Below, piece after piece: positions 1 through 6,880 of a stretch of DNA of 47,737 nucleotides (position 1 is the stretch's first letter; every line of letters begins with the position of its first letter). The notes below the pieces were generated by a model, which searched no databases, had not been told where the DNA came from, and was given only the letters and a program-made list of their open reading frames with translations. The stretch is from Pseudomonas veronii (GTDB lineage Bacteria; Pseudomonadota; Gammaproteobacteria; Pseudomonadales; Pseudomonadaceae): NCBI RefSeq assembly GCF_001439695.1, contig NZ_JYLL01000043.1, positions 1 to 47,737 on the forward strand. Reading direction: 5' to 3'. Made by a program: the position numbers and the translations under genes.

Positions 1-160
1 GGACATGCCTGGCCCAGGACTCGCGCCGCGCGTGCATCGTTTCCATGTGAATCCCCTGCTGAAAAATACAGAGGATGCGGGCAGGGGTGCTCGAGGAGAA
101 GGTGGGCGGGCTGGACGCTTACCAAACTTCGATTGTGGTATTACATCGAAAAGTCCACCA

Positions 161-192
161 AGAGCCAGTCGTTTTGTAGGGGTAAAACGACC
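161..192 (+). other. Putative integrase arm-type site, right-end copy
   Basis: The core TTTTGTAGGGGTAAAA with preceding AGAGCC closely resembles a second site at 401-431 (TTTTTGTGGGGGTAAAAG, also preceded by AGAGCC), on the other side of the att core. A third copy is at 32891-32923 and a fourth at 33132-33162. Direct repeats flanking the core of a tyrosine-recombinase att site are the usual arrangement for arm-type integrase binding. The binding itself is inferred. Confidence 0.5.
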
Positions 193-234
193 AAACATAA
201 AAAAGGGTCGCGAGATAAAATCTCGCAACCCTTT
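193..234 (-). terminator. Rho-independent terminator downstream of the tRNA-Pro 3' half
   Basis: On the minus strand the arms AAAGGGTTGCGAGAT and ATCTCGCGACCCTTT pair with a three-base loop and a single mismatch, followed by a run of six T. The position just past the tRNA CCA end fits the transcription terminator of a tRNA gene. The same structure recurs at 32925-32965. Confidence 0.8.
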
Positions 235-242
235 GAAAAATA

Positions 243-287
243 TGGTCGGGACGGAGTGATTCGAACACTCGACCCCTAGCACCCCAT
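243..287 (-). repeat. att site: 3' half of tRNA-Pro(GGG), copy 1
   Basis: Read on the minus strand this begins with an anticodon loop ATGGGGT (anticodon GGG, so proline). It continues with the anticodon 3' stem GCTAG, a five-base variable loop, the T arm GAGTG/TTCGAAT/CACTC, the acceptor 3' strand CGTCCCG, discriminator A and CCA. The 5' half is absent: bases after 287 do not complete the anticodon stem. A tRNA 3' half next to a P4-type integrase is the classic footprint of integration into a tRNA gene, with crossover near the anticodon loop. The intact tRNA should lie to the right of the whole stack, outside this window. Confidence 0.9.
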
Positions 288-400
288 CTCCTTTTTCATA
301 CTTCTTGAAAGATTCCAAAATTTTACTCTGGATTTTTTCAAGCTAGTATTTACTTGAGCTCCAGCGGTGTTCTGCTCTACGAGAGTCCAGGAACGTCCAT

Positions 401-431
401 CAAGAGCCGACGTTTTTGTGGGGGTAAAAGT
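401..431 (+). other. Putative integrase arm-type site, left-end copy
   Basis: This site shares the AGAGCC lead and T-rich/GGGGTAAAA core with the site at 161-192. It lies between the att core and the integrase start codon, 17 bases upstream of ATG 448, so integrase binding here could also autoregulate its own gene. The repeat is directly visible; the role is inferred. Confidence 0.45.
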
Positions 432-447
432 AGGGGGAACCCATTTT

Positions 448-1902
448 ATGGCCAAAATCACCATCAAGGAACTCGAGTCGCTGACCGCCAATGATGCCGG
501 CCGGATCCTCAGGGAGGATGGCAATCTCGCCGGTCGAATCTCCGTCCGTAAAGACGGTGTGTCGGTCAGCTTTTTTTATCGCTATCGGTGGGGCGACCAG
601 AACAAAGAATACTCCTGCGGCTCCTGGCCGCGCAAATCCCTGACGGACATCCGTAAGGAGCGTAACCAGGCCAGGGCACTCATTGATGAGCAGATCAATC
701 CCAACGATCACAAGAAAACCGCCAAGGCACAGGCATACGCCGCTGCTAACGTAGAGGCTGAACAAGTAAAAACGACGAAGGTCCAAACGCTGACCGTCCA
801 GGATCTGGCCAAGGCTTGGCTGCTGGATGGCGTCGCGCGCAAAGACGGCAATGCCGAGTTGCAAAGACGCTTTAATAAGGACCTTTACCCAGCACTCGGC
901 AAGACAGCGGTCAGCAGTGTGTCCGAGCATGATGTTCGGGCGCTGATCCGGGCCGTGGTCAACCGCGGCGCTCACCGGCAAGCCATCAGCTTCTTCGCCG
1001 ACCTCACCCAGATGTTCAGCTGGGCTAGAAAGCGCCAACCTTGGCGGGCGCTACTGGTTGAGGGGGATCCGACTGAACTGGTCGACATCTCCCCGTTGAT
1101 CCCTGCCGACTACGAAGCGGAAAGAAGCCGCATCCTTTCCCCGGCTGAGCTGTTGGAACTGCACAACCGCTTCCAGCAAATGACCGCCGGTTACAAAGCC
1201 CTCCCCGCTGGTCAAAAGTACGACGGCATTCGGCCGTTAAAAAAAGAAACTCAACTCGCGCTTTGGATCAGCCTGGGCACCCTGTGCCGGATTGGCGAGT
1301 TGCTGCAGGCCGAATGGAAAAATGTCGATCTGGACCAGCAGACCTGGTTCCTCCCCAGCGAGAACGTCAAAGGCACCCGGGGCAAGAAACAGGACCACCA
1401 TGTCTTCCTCTCCCCCTTCGCCCTGCATTTCTTTCAGGAACTCAAGACCCTGACGGGAGACTCCCAGTGGTGCTTTCCGAACAAGCAGGATGATGGGCAT
1501 GTGGACGTAAAGGTGGTGAGTAAACAGGTCGGCGATCGCCAAGCCCGGTTCAAAAACCGCAAGGCCCTCTCCAGACGGCGTCATGACGATACGCTGGTCC
1601 TTTCCGACGGCCAGAACGGCGACTGGACGCCGCATGACCTGCGCCGTACGGGAGCGACCATGATGCAGGCCTTGGGGATCAGCCTGGACGTCATCGACCG
1701 CTGCCAAAACCATGTACTGGCCGGCTCCCGGGTGAGGCGACACTATCTGCATCACGATTATGCCGAAGAGAAGAAACGCGCCTGGAATCTGTTGGGCGAT
1801 CGACTCAGTGCCGTGCTGTCCTCAACTTACGAGCACACGCCAAACGAGTCGATGATGTCTTTTCCAGGATGTACCGCGATCGGATCCCTACCGCCTTCAT
1901 AA
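448..1902 (+). CDS. Tyrosine recombinase (P4-type integrase), element 1
   Basis: This site-specific recombinase of 484 residues should integrate and excise element 1 at the tRNA-Pro att site. The N-terminal ~90 residues look like the arm-binding domain of P4-type integrases. The catalytic set is visible: R281 (CRIGELLQAEW), H396 and R399 (PHDLRRTG), H422 and nucleophile Y433 (RRHYLHHDY). The start at 448 is chosen because GGGGGA lies about 10 bases upstream and because homology to the second integrase starts there equally well; a longer reading from 367 would translate the arm site. Its paralogue at 33179 differs at roughly 24 of the first 468 residues by eye, and the two diverge fully only in the last ~15 residues. 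The sites needed for catalysis are intact in both. Confidence 0.95.
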   Translation: MAKITIKELESLTANDAGRILREDGNLAGRISVRKDGVSVSFFYRYRWGDQNKEYSCGSWPRKSLTDIRKERNQARALIDEQINPNDHKKTAKAQAYAAANVEAEQVKTTKVQTLTVQDLAKAWLLDGVARKDGNAELQRRFNKDLYPALGKTAVSSVSEHDVRALIRAVVNRGAHRQAISFFADLTQMFSWARKRQPWRALLVEGDPTELVDISPLIPADYEAERSRILSPAELLELHNRFQQMTAGYKALPAGQKYDGIRPLKKETQLALWISLGTLCRIGELLQAEWKNVDLDQQTWFLPSENVKGTRGKKQDHHVFLSPFALHFFQELKTLTGDSQWCFPNKQDDGHVDVKVVSKQVGDRQARFKNRKALSRRRHDDTLVLSDGQNGDWTPHDLRRTGATMMQALGISLDVIDRCQNHVLAGSRVRRHYLHHDYAEEKKRAWNLLGDRLSAVLSSTYEHTPNESMMSFPGCTAIGSLPPS

Positions 1903-2199
1903 GTCGGTGTCTTTAGTGCTGAGTCCTTATAGTTTCGTGGACATCGCCGAGCGTTTTCTTCAGATCGATCCCGGCCTGTTGACGCCAATGCCGAATTGCC
2001 CCACGTGCCTATGTGAGACTAACCCACCTCAAAATCAGCATTGATCTGGAAAAGGTAACGGTGCGAGGAATCAATCTCGGCAACCAAGCCAATTTGGCGT
2101 CGGAACCCACAATCTACCCACTGAAAGTCAATCCAAGCGACACATTTTGACGCTCCCACTCGGCAACCTAGCGCTATTGGTCACCAGCAGGATAACGCT
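1903..2199. other. Gene-free stretch after integrase 1
   Basis: There is no reading frame with a convincing start, ribosome site or recognisable product, and no clear terminator hairpin. It marks the boundary where the integrase-containing repeat ends and element-specific cargo begins. Confidence 0.5.
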
Positions 2200-2409
2200 A
2201 TGCCAGTCTCTCCGCGTCCGTTCACCCTCGTCTGTGCTTGCTGCTCCTGGAAGGAAACCATCCTGCCTCATAGCCATTTGGCAGCGCTCAGCCCAGACAC
2301 ATGTTTTTGTTGCCCCGAATGCCGCTCCCCTTCGCTTGAGCGTCGAGAGGCGAGTCGTCAGGAAATTCTCAGAACCCGCCTCGATGAATTTTTCATCCTC
2401 AACAAGTGA
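2200..2409 (+). CDS. Small zinc-ribbon-like protein
   Basis: This is a 69-residue protein with a CACC motif near residues 12-15 and CCPEC near residues 37-41, a spacing consistent with a four-cysteine zinc ribbon. Short proteins of this style (aromatic start, CxxC pair, then an arginine- and glutamate-rich tail) are frequent hypothetical genes in Pseudomonas; I recognise the style, not a function. The frame at 2147 overlaps it and lacks the cysteine pattern. It lies just upstream of another small gene with no shared promoter that I can identify. It could be a structural or regulatory accessory protein. Confidence 0.6.
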   Translation: MPVSPRPFTLVCACCSWKETILPHSHLAALSPDTCFCCPECRSPSLERREASRQEILRTRLDEFFILNK

Positions 2410-2480
2410 CGCTTGAGTGTCGCGACACAGGTTGTCGCCCCATCCTGGAAAATATGCAAAAACCCTTGGGGAACCCGGCT

Positions 2481-2600
2481 ATGAAAAACCTGTTTGCTGT
2501 CATCGGACTGTGTGTGGTGCTGAAGAAAGGCTACGAATTTTACCGCGAGTACAGCGAACTCAAGCGCGACAGACAACGCCCCCCGCCTTCAGCCTCTTGA
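2481..2600 (+). CDS. Small hypothetical protein, 39 residues
   Basis: The protein begins MKNLFAVIGLCVVLKKGYEF and ends in a charged, proline-rich tail. The first ~15 residues are hydrophobic and could form a short membrane segment, followed by a basic/acidic helix (REYSELKRDRQR). An in-frame upstream extension to 2406 or 2454 exists, but the hydrophobic start at 2481 looks the most natural. Function unknown. It follows the zinc-ribbon gene by 71 bases and may be co-transcribed. Confidence 0.45.
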   Translation: MKNLFAVIGLCVVLKKGYEFYREYSELKRDRQRPPPSAS

Positions 2601-2710
2601 GTCAAGGCACCGAGCCACGATCCTTCTCAAGTTCCATATTCCGCTGCCGAAAGACTTTGGTCGTATGCAATCCACATATAGATGGCACATAGCTATCCAA
2701 GTGAGTAGGA

Positions 2711-2749
2711 TCGACGCCAACTTGACGCCAACTTGACGCCAGCTTGATG
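2711..2749 (+). repeat. Tandem 11-bp iterons before the WYL regulator
   Basis: The unit TTGACGCCAAC is repeated head to tail: TCGACGCCAAC (2711-2721), TTGACGCCAAC (2722-2732), TTGACGCCAGC (2733-2743), then a partial TTGATG. The period is close to one helical turn, so a bound protein would face the same side of the DNA at each unit. The array ends about 35 bases before the WYL regulator start codon, a good place for an autoregulatory operator. The repeat is certain; the operator role is inferred. Confidence 0.7.
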
Positions 2750-2783
2750 TTCGTCAGTTGAGATGCAGAACAAGGAAGTCATC

Positions 2784-3794
2784 ATGTCCCAAGCGAAAGA
2801 TACGCTACTCAGGCTATTCGCATTATTGCGCCTGATCCCCACCGAGCCGCAGCGTATTGCAACACCTACCCTGCTCGAAAAGCTTCGAGAACGGGGCTTT
2901 TCCGTGACCCTGCGTTCAATTCAGCGCGACTTGAACCGGTTGTCGATCCCCTTCTCGTTACAGTGCAACGACAGCGAGGTTCCTTTCCGCTGGAGCTTCA
3001 CCCGTGATGCGCCATTGAAGCTGGAAGACATGGATGCCTCCACGGCATTGGCGCTGTATCTCTCGGAAAGTCATTTGAACAGCCTGCTGCCCCAGACTGT
3101 TTTGGACCAGCTAGGTCCACAGTTCAGACGAGCGCGCAATTTCCTTGGTGATCTCGGCCACAATGGATTGGCCGATTGGGCGCGACGGGTTCGAGCGATC
3201 CCCAACGGAAAAACCTTACTGCCTGCTGCGATTGCTCCCGAGGTGTGGGCGCAGGTGTCTGCTGCCTTACTGGAGCGAAGGCAACTGGAGGTTTCCTATC
3301 GGAGCCGAAGCAAAAGCGAACTCAAGCAGTTTCGCTTGCATCCCGCCGGTTTGGTATCGCGGCACGCCATCAGCTACTTGCTGGCATCCGTGGATGGCTA
3401 TGACGACCTGCGTCAATTCGCGCTGCATCGTATCCAGCATGTGCACGTGCTCGACGAACCCGCGGTGCGGCACGCTGGCTTCGATGTCGACGATTACATC
3501 GCGACTGGCATATTCAGCCATCGCCAGACCGACACCCAGGTGGAGTTGGTTGCGGATGTTCATCCGCAGATTGCCTTCCTCCTCGACGAGACACCACTGA
3601 GTCACAGACAGACGCTCAGCGATATTCCTTCCCACACCTGGAAACGCCTGCACGCGTGGGTGCCACTGGATCGCGAAACGCTGTGGTGGATCTTCGGCTT
3701 GAACGACAACATTCGTGTCCATGCCCCGCAGGTCTGGGCCGAGGAAATCCGTCAACGAGTGAGCGCGATGCTGACGCTCTATCGGGAGGCCTAG
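2784..3794 (+). CDS. WYL-domain transcriptional regulator
   Basis: This is a 336-residue DNA-binding regulator. The N-terminal ~65 residues form a winged helix (RGFSVTLRSIQRDLNRLS is the recognition region). The central part, around residues 150-220, is a WYL domain with the usual pattern of a SYRSRS-like strand, LHPAGLVSR and YLLASVDGYDDLRQFALHRI. The C-terminal ~90 residues match the WCX-type extension. ATG 2784 is preceded by AAGGAAG, so it is preferred over the in-frame ATG at 2763. WYL proteins of this layout (BrxR and CapW are the best-known cases) commonly repress phage-defence operons and may sense nucleic acid or nucleotide ligands. Here it sits in the same orientation 185 bases before a 14-gene defence-like operon, so it is the obvious candidate controller. 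Confidence 0.9.
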   Translation: MSQAKDTLLRLFALLRLIPTEPQRIATPTLLEKLRERGFSVTLRSIQRDLNRLSIPFSLQCNDSEVPFRWSFTRDAPLKLEDMDASTALALYLSESHLNSLLPQTVLDQLGPQFRRARNFLGDLGHNGLADWARRVRAIPNGKTLLPAAIAPEVWAQVSAALLERRQLEVSYRSRSKSELKQFRLHPAGLVSRHAISYLLASVDGYDDLRQFALHRIQHVHVLDEPAVRHAGFDVDDYIATGIFSHRQTDTQVELVADVHPQIAFLLDETPLSHRQTLSDIPSHTWKRLHAWVPLDRETLWWIFGLNDNIRVHAPQVWAEEIRQRVSAMLTLYREA

Positions 3795-3979
3795 TTGACC
3801 CATATTGGACACCATCGTTGCTCATCCGATAACGCTTCAAGGATTACACCTGAGCAATCCCCATGGATAAGCCTCGGGAAATCCTGCCGTCACTTGTTTC
3901 TCTGGGTGCCTGGCAATGAACAACGTGGCGGCATGGCGACCAGCCAACCCATTTCATTAATTCTCAAGGAGTCTTGTCT

Positions 3980-4717
3980 ATGAGCAACACCCCATTCGAT
4001 CCGTCGAAATTCACGGTACCGAAAGCCAAACCGGTGCCGGTAATTCTGTTGCTCGATATCAGCGGCAGCATGGAGAGCGAAGGAAAAATCCGCAATTTGA
4101 ATGATGCTGTACGCGATATGCTCAATGTGTTCCAAGACACGGAGAGCGGTGAGACTGAAATCTGGGTTTCGATCATCACTTTCGGTGCACAAGTCAAGCT
4201 GCATCAGCCGCTGATCAGTGCCGGCGACATCCGCTGGCAGGACCTTTCAGCGGGTGGGATGACGCCGCTCGGTGTCGCCCTCAAGATGGCGAAAGCGATG
4301 ATTGAGGATAAGGATGTCGTGCCATCACGCGCCTATCGCCCCACGGTTGTGTTGGTCTCCGATGGGCAGCCGAGCGACGATTGGGAAGGCCCGTTGAATG
4401 CGTTCGTCAACGATGGACGCTCCGCAAAATGCGATCGCATGGCGATGGCCATCGGTGCCGGTGCAGACGAGGCTGTACTCGGAAAATTCATTGCGGGTAC
4501 TGCGAACGGTCTCTTCTACGCCGAGAACGCTAAACAGCTACGGGATTTCTTCAAGTTCGTCACCATGTCGGTGACCATTCGCACAAAGTCACAGACGCCA
4601 AATATCCTGCCTGATGCGAGCGCCATTGATATCCAACCAGCCACGATCGACGCTCGGCAGGAGCATGTGAAATCGGTGACACCGAAATCCTCGGATGAAG
4701 ATGGAGGATATTGGTAA
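3980..4717 (+). CDS. TerY-like von Willebrand factor A (vWA) protein
   Basis: This 245-residue cytoplasmic vWA protein has a complete MIDAS metal site: D26-I-S28-G-S30, T95 (GGMTPLG) and D128 (VSDGQPSDDW). The VSDGxPxDDW stretch is typical of TerY-type vWA proteins. AAGGAG is centred about 10 bases before ATG 3980. The reading TTG 3974 is possible but less likely. The last codons carry an SD-rich, flexible tail. It is the first gene of the long operon, and its stop overlaps the next start (TAATG). In TerY-P systems vWA proteins are thought to scaffold phosphorylated partners through the metal site, and the operon encodes a kinase and phosphatase further down. A second, shorter vWA lies at 11429. 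Confidence 0.88.
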   Translation: MSNTPFDPSKFTVPKAKPVPVILLLDISGSMESEGKIRNLNDAVRDMLNVFQDTESGETEIWVSIITFGAQVKLHQPLISAGDIRWQDLSAGGMTPLGVALKMAKAMIEDKDVVPSRAYRPTVVLVSDGQPSDDWEGPLNAFVNDGRSAKCDRMAMAIGAGADEAVLGKFIAGTANGLFYAENAKQLRDFFKFVTMSVTIRTKSQTPNILPDASAIDIQPATIDARQEHVKSVTPKSSDEDGGYW

Positions 4718-4986
4718 TGGCACAGGCAATCGGAGACCCGGACGAACTGGAGCGCTTTGCGTATTCGTTGCAACAGTTCACTGATTCACTCAACGATGCC
4801 GTCAGCAGCCTTAACGGTGCATTCGCTTCGCTCGGTGACACTTGGCAGGACGATAAACGAGCGCAGTTTGAAGAAGAGTACAACGCGCTCCTCCAGCAGC
4901 TGCATCAGTTCGATGCCAACGCGACAGAGCAGGTTCCGTATTTGAACGCACTTGCCTCACGCCTGCGCGATTACTTGCAAAGCTAG
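4717..4986 (+). CDS. WXG100-like small helical protein
   Basis: The protein has 89 residues and is predicted to be almost entirely helical, with a turn around residues 38-46 (SLGDTWQDDKRAQFEEEY). This matches the WXG100 layout: two helices joined by a turn holding a conserved Trp (W43). The Gly of W-x-G is replaced, so the family call is by shape rather than exact motif. Its start shares MAQ-IG and a following Leu/Phe heptad pattern with the next gene, suggesting a common N-terminal module. WXG100 proteins are normally partners or substrates of FtsK/SpoIIIE-type ATPases (EccC/EssC), and such an ATPase is encoded at 6877. In a Gram-negative defence-like operon the pair could instead work as an intracellular sensor or adaptor. 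Confidence 0.65.
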   Translation: MAQAIGDPDELERFAYSLQQFTDSLNDAVSSLNGAFASLGDTWQDDKRAQFEEEYNALLQQLHQFDANATEQVPYLNALASRLRDYLQS

Positions 4987-5002
4987 GGGCGCGGGAGTCG
5001 CA

Positions 5003-6319
5003 ATGGCACAGGTTTCAATTGGACAAGTGGAGAATCTGGAAGACCTCGTGCACGGATTGCAGTCTGTACTCGAGGTACTGGAATCCTCATGCCGCGAACA
5101 GATTGCTTTTGCGGAACAGAAATCCGAAGAAGCTCGCGACGAATCACAGAACAGCGAGAGCTTGTTGGACAGTGCCACCCGGCAAGAGCAGGCGGCGCAG
5201 CAAGAAGTTGATGACGCTCAGGAGGCTTTGGCCAGCAGTCAAAGTGCGCTCGATTCCGCCCAATATTCGCTGTCGGCCTGCCTTTCTCAACCGAGTGATG
5301 ATGATGATGATGAAACTCATCCCGACTGCTCCGATGAGTACGCTTGCGTTGCTGAATTTGAAGCCGATGCCGAGCAGGCTCAAAGCATGCTGGAACAAGC
5401 AAAAGCGGATTTCGAGCTAGCCACGGAAAATCGTCAAGCGATGGAGCAGCGCCTGGATCTCGCGAGACAGGCTCAAGCGATGGCGGAACAAATGCTGGTA
5501 CAGGTTCAACAGGAATGCAATGCACGGCTGGCATCTGTCGGCCGGGCTGTTGAAGTTGGCACTGCTCGGTTGACTGCCGCACAACAGGCACTGAATGCAT
5601 ACCTGGCGACGAATCCGTCCGCTGGACAGTTTCATGCCTGGCTGAAATGGGACCCCACTCAACAGGGCGGCCCCATCACACCGGACATATTGCGAGACCG
5701 GATGAACCTGTCGTCAGAACATCAACGGATGCTTCAGGACTATCTATACGAGCGCAACCCTGGGTATCGGAAACTGGTTGACCGCTATCGCAGCCAATGG
5801 GCAGACGCGAAGGGCGACGCCGAGCGCAACATCGTCGCACGCAAGGCTCGTATACATCTGAGTGGTGAATTTGGGGAGCAAATAGCGCGGCACGCACTTG
5901 CACCTCTAGGCGGACGAATCGAAACACAAGGTCGCACGTTCGTTGGCGACGATGGACGCTACACAAAAACAGATCTACTGATAACCAACTTACGAGTCCC
6001 AGTCATTTTGGGACGTGGCGAGGGCATGGGAGCTCCTGTGGGAGGCTCGATGGCGTTCGAGGTGAAATGCGGGAAGGCGCAGTACCTCTATTCGCAAATG
6101 GAGCACATGGTTTTCCAGTCCGAAGGACACAAGCAGGCGGATGCGCAATGCACGCTTTGCTCGCGAGATATCCAGGACCTTTCACCAGAGAAGCAGAAAG
6201 AATTGCGCGATACCTTGCGCGAAGCAGGTTCGCCAATGGTGGGAATGTTGCCCAGGAAGAACGAAATAGATAAGTCCTGCCTTGATTTCATCCGCCCAAA
6301 CGAGGAGGAGCAGCCATGA
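5003..6319 (+). CDS. Coiled-coil protein with C-terminal PD-(D/E)XK-like nuclease domain
   Basis: This is a 438-residue protein. Residues ~1-210 are Ala/Gln/Glu-rich heptads predicted to be a long coiled coil, interrupted near residue 99 by an acidic run encoded by tandem GAT codons and by cysteine-containing loops. The first ~25 residues resemble the preceding WXG-like protein (MAQVSIGQVENLEDL). The C-terminal half carries an arrangement compatible with a PD-(D/E)XK core: a helix with an acidic residue (SGEFGEQIARH), D324 in KTDLLITN, then E353-V-K355 in AFEVKCGK. A CTLC motif follows. ATG 5003 starts 16 bases after the previous stop. The overall form (helical WXG-like head, nuclease tail) recalls WXG/LXG-headed effectors, but the nuclease call is motif-based and untested. 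Confidence 0.65.
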   Translation: MAQVSIGQVENLEDLVHGLQSVLEVLESSCREQIAFAEQKSEEARDESQNSESLLDSATRQEQAAQQEVDDAQEALASSQSALDSAQYSLSACLSQPSDDDDDETHPDCSDEYACVAEFEADAEQAQSMLEQAKADFELATENRQAMEQRLDLARQAQAMAEQMLVQVQQECNARLASVGRAVEVGTARLTAAQQALNAYLATNPSAGQFHAWLKWDPTQQGGPITPDILRDRMNLSSEHQRMLQDYLYERNPGYRKLVDRYRSQWADAKGDAERNIVARKARIHLSGEFGEQIARHALAPLGGRIETQGRTFVGDDGRYTKTDLLITNLRVPVILGRGEGMGAPVGGSMAFEVKCGKAQYLYSQMEHMVFQSEGHKQADAQCTLCSRDIQDLSPEKQKELRDTLREAGSPMVGMLPRKNEIDKSCLDFIRPNEEEQP

Positions 6320-6657
6320 AAGTGCGATTCGCAATTATCAGCCCAGACACTCTCGCCCAAGTCCGGACGGAGATTGAAAGACTTCAACAAGCGGTCAACT
6401 CCGGGGATATGGACGGCGTGGATGCGGCCACGGCGCAATTATTGGAATTGACGGCGGACTGTCAGTCGATCGATTTGTCCGAGGAAGATTGGCGAGCGTT
6501 TCTGACTCGAGTCAGGTGCATGAATCCTGAGTTCACATCCAACTATCTATTGCCAGGCGAAGTTTGCGCCTCGATTTTTCCGACCATCACCGCTGACAGC
6601 TATGTACTCGAGCTTCCCATTGATGGTGATACGGCGGAGGAAGAGATCGATGTTTGA
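6316..6657 (+). CDS. Hypothetical protein, 113 residues, operon member
   Basis: I do not recognise a family. The N-terminal half is helical (LAQVRTEIERLQQAVNSGDMDG...LLELTADC), and the C-terminal half looks like strands ending in an acidic tail (DGDTAEEEIDV). There is no signal peptide or membrane segment. The start ATG overlaps the previous stop (ATGA), and the next start lies inside its last codons, so it is translationally coupled on both sides. Its small size and position between the coiled-coil nuclease and the FtsK-type ATPase suggest a subunit or chaperone of that sub-module. Confidence 0.7.
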   Translation: MKVRFAIISPDTLAQVRTEIERLQQAVNSGDMDGVDAATAQLLELTADCQSIDLSEEDWRAFLTRVRCMNPEFTSNYLLPGEVCASIFPTITADSYVLELPIDGDTAEEEIDV

Positions 6658-6880
6658 CGATGTTTTTGGAATGGCGATTTTGTGTGCCGAAAACTTTCGC
6701 GAAACAGCACACGATTCATTTGGTCTTTCCATTTCCACCGAGGTGCTCGAGCCGATTCTCAAGGAAATCGATTCACTGCGCATTTTCAATGAGGAATTCC
6801 AGCGCCAGGCACTCAATCTTGATAAGACTCTGGAGAGCGCGCGACTCATCCAGAGCACAAATCCTGGGAATGAAAAATGA
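6650..6880 (+). CDS. Hypothetical small helical protein, 76 residues
   Basis: The frame begins MFDDVFGMAILCAENFRETA and is helical throughout, with a C-terminal amphipathic stretch (EEFQRQALNLDKTLESARLI). GGAGG lies 10-14 bases upstream of ATG 6650, which is why this start is chosen over the non-ATG start at 6602. It overlaps the previous gene by 8 bases, and its TGA overlaps the next ATG. The size and all-helical character make it a possible second WXG-like partner for the ATPase that follows, but no W-x-G turn is visible. Function unknown. Confidence 0.65.
   Translation: MFDDVFGMAILCAENFRETAHDSFGLSISTEVLEPILKEIDSLRIFNEEFQRQALNLDKTLESARLIQSTNPGNEK

Larger units (their letters stand above)
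1..242. mobile_element. Probable right end of a further tandem element (partial)
   Basis: No convincing gene lies here. From about base 155 the sequence matches the stretch just left of the second att copy (from about 32885), including an arm-like site and a terminator. In the second location this sequence is by position the right end of the element whose integrase is at 448. Its presence left of the first att copy therefore suggests another element of the same family ends here. An alternative is that it is the chromosomal sequence downstream of the tRNA gene and that element 1 carries a copy of it. The left neighbour would decide. Confidence 0.45.
155..1895 (+). repeat. Long direct repeat, copy 1 (arm site, terminator, att, integrase)
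   Basis: This block recurs at about 32885-34617 in the same orientation. It contains, in order, an arm-like site, the tRNA terminator, the tRNA-Pro 3' half and the integrase gene. From the tRNA 3' end to the integrase start the two copies keep a constant offset of 32731 bases, so there is no net length change there. Similarity fades in the last codons of the integrase gene. Two such copies make homologous excision of the intervening 32.7 kb possible as well as site-specific excision. Confidence 0.9.

Noticed and set aside
243..287. A functional tRNA-Pro gene
   Set aside because: Only the 3' half is present; D arm, acceptor 5' strand and anticodon 5' stem are missing here and at 32974-33018.
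400..1038. 212-codon minus-strand frame over the integrase
   Set aside because: Shadow of the integrase; the paralogue at 33179 keeps the plus-strand protein, not this frame.
2147..2416. 89-codon plus-strand frame overlapping the zinc-ribbon gene
   Set aside because: The overlapping frame at 2200 has the CxxC pattern and better composition; this one is probably its shadow.
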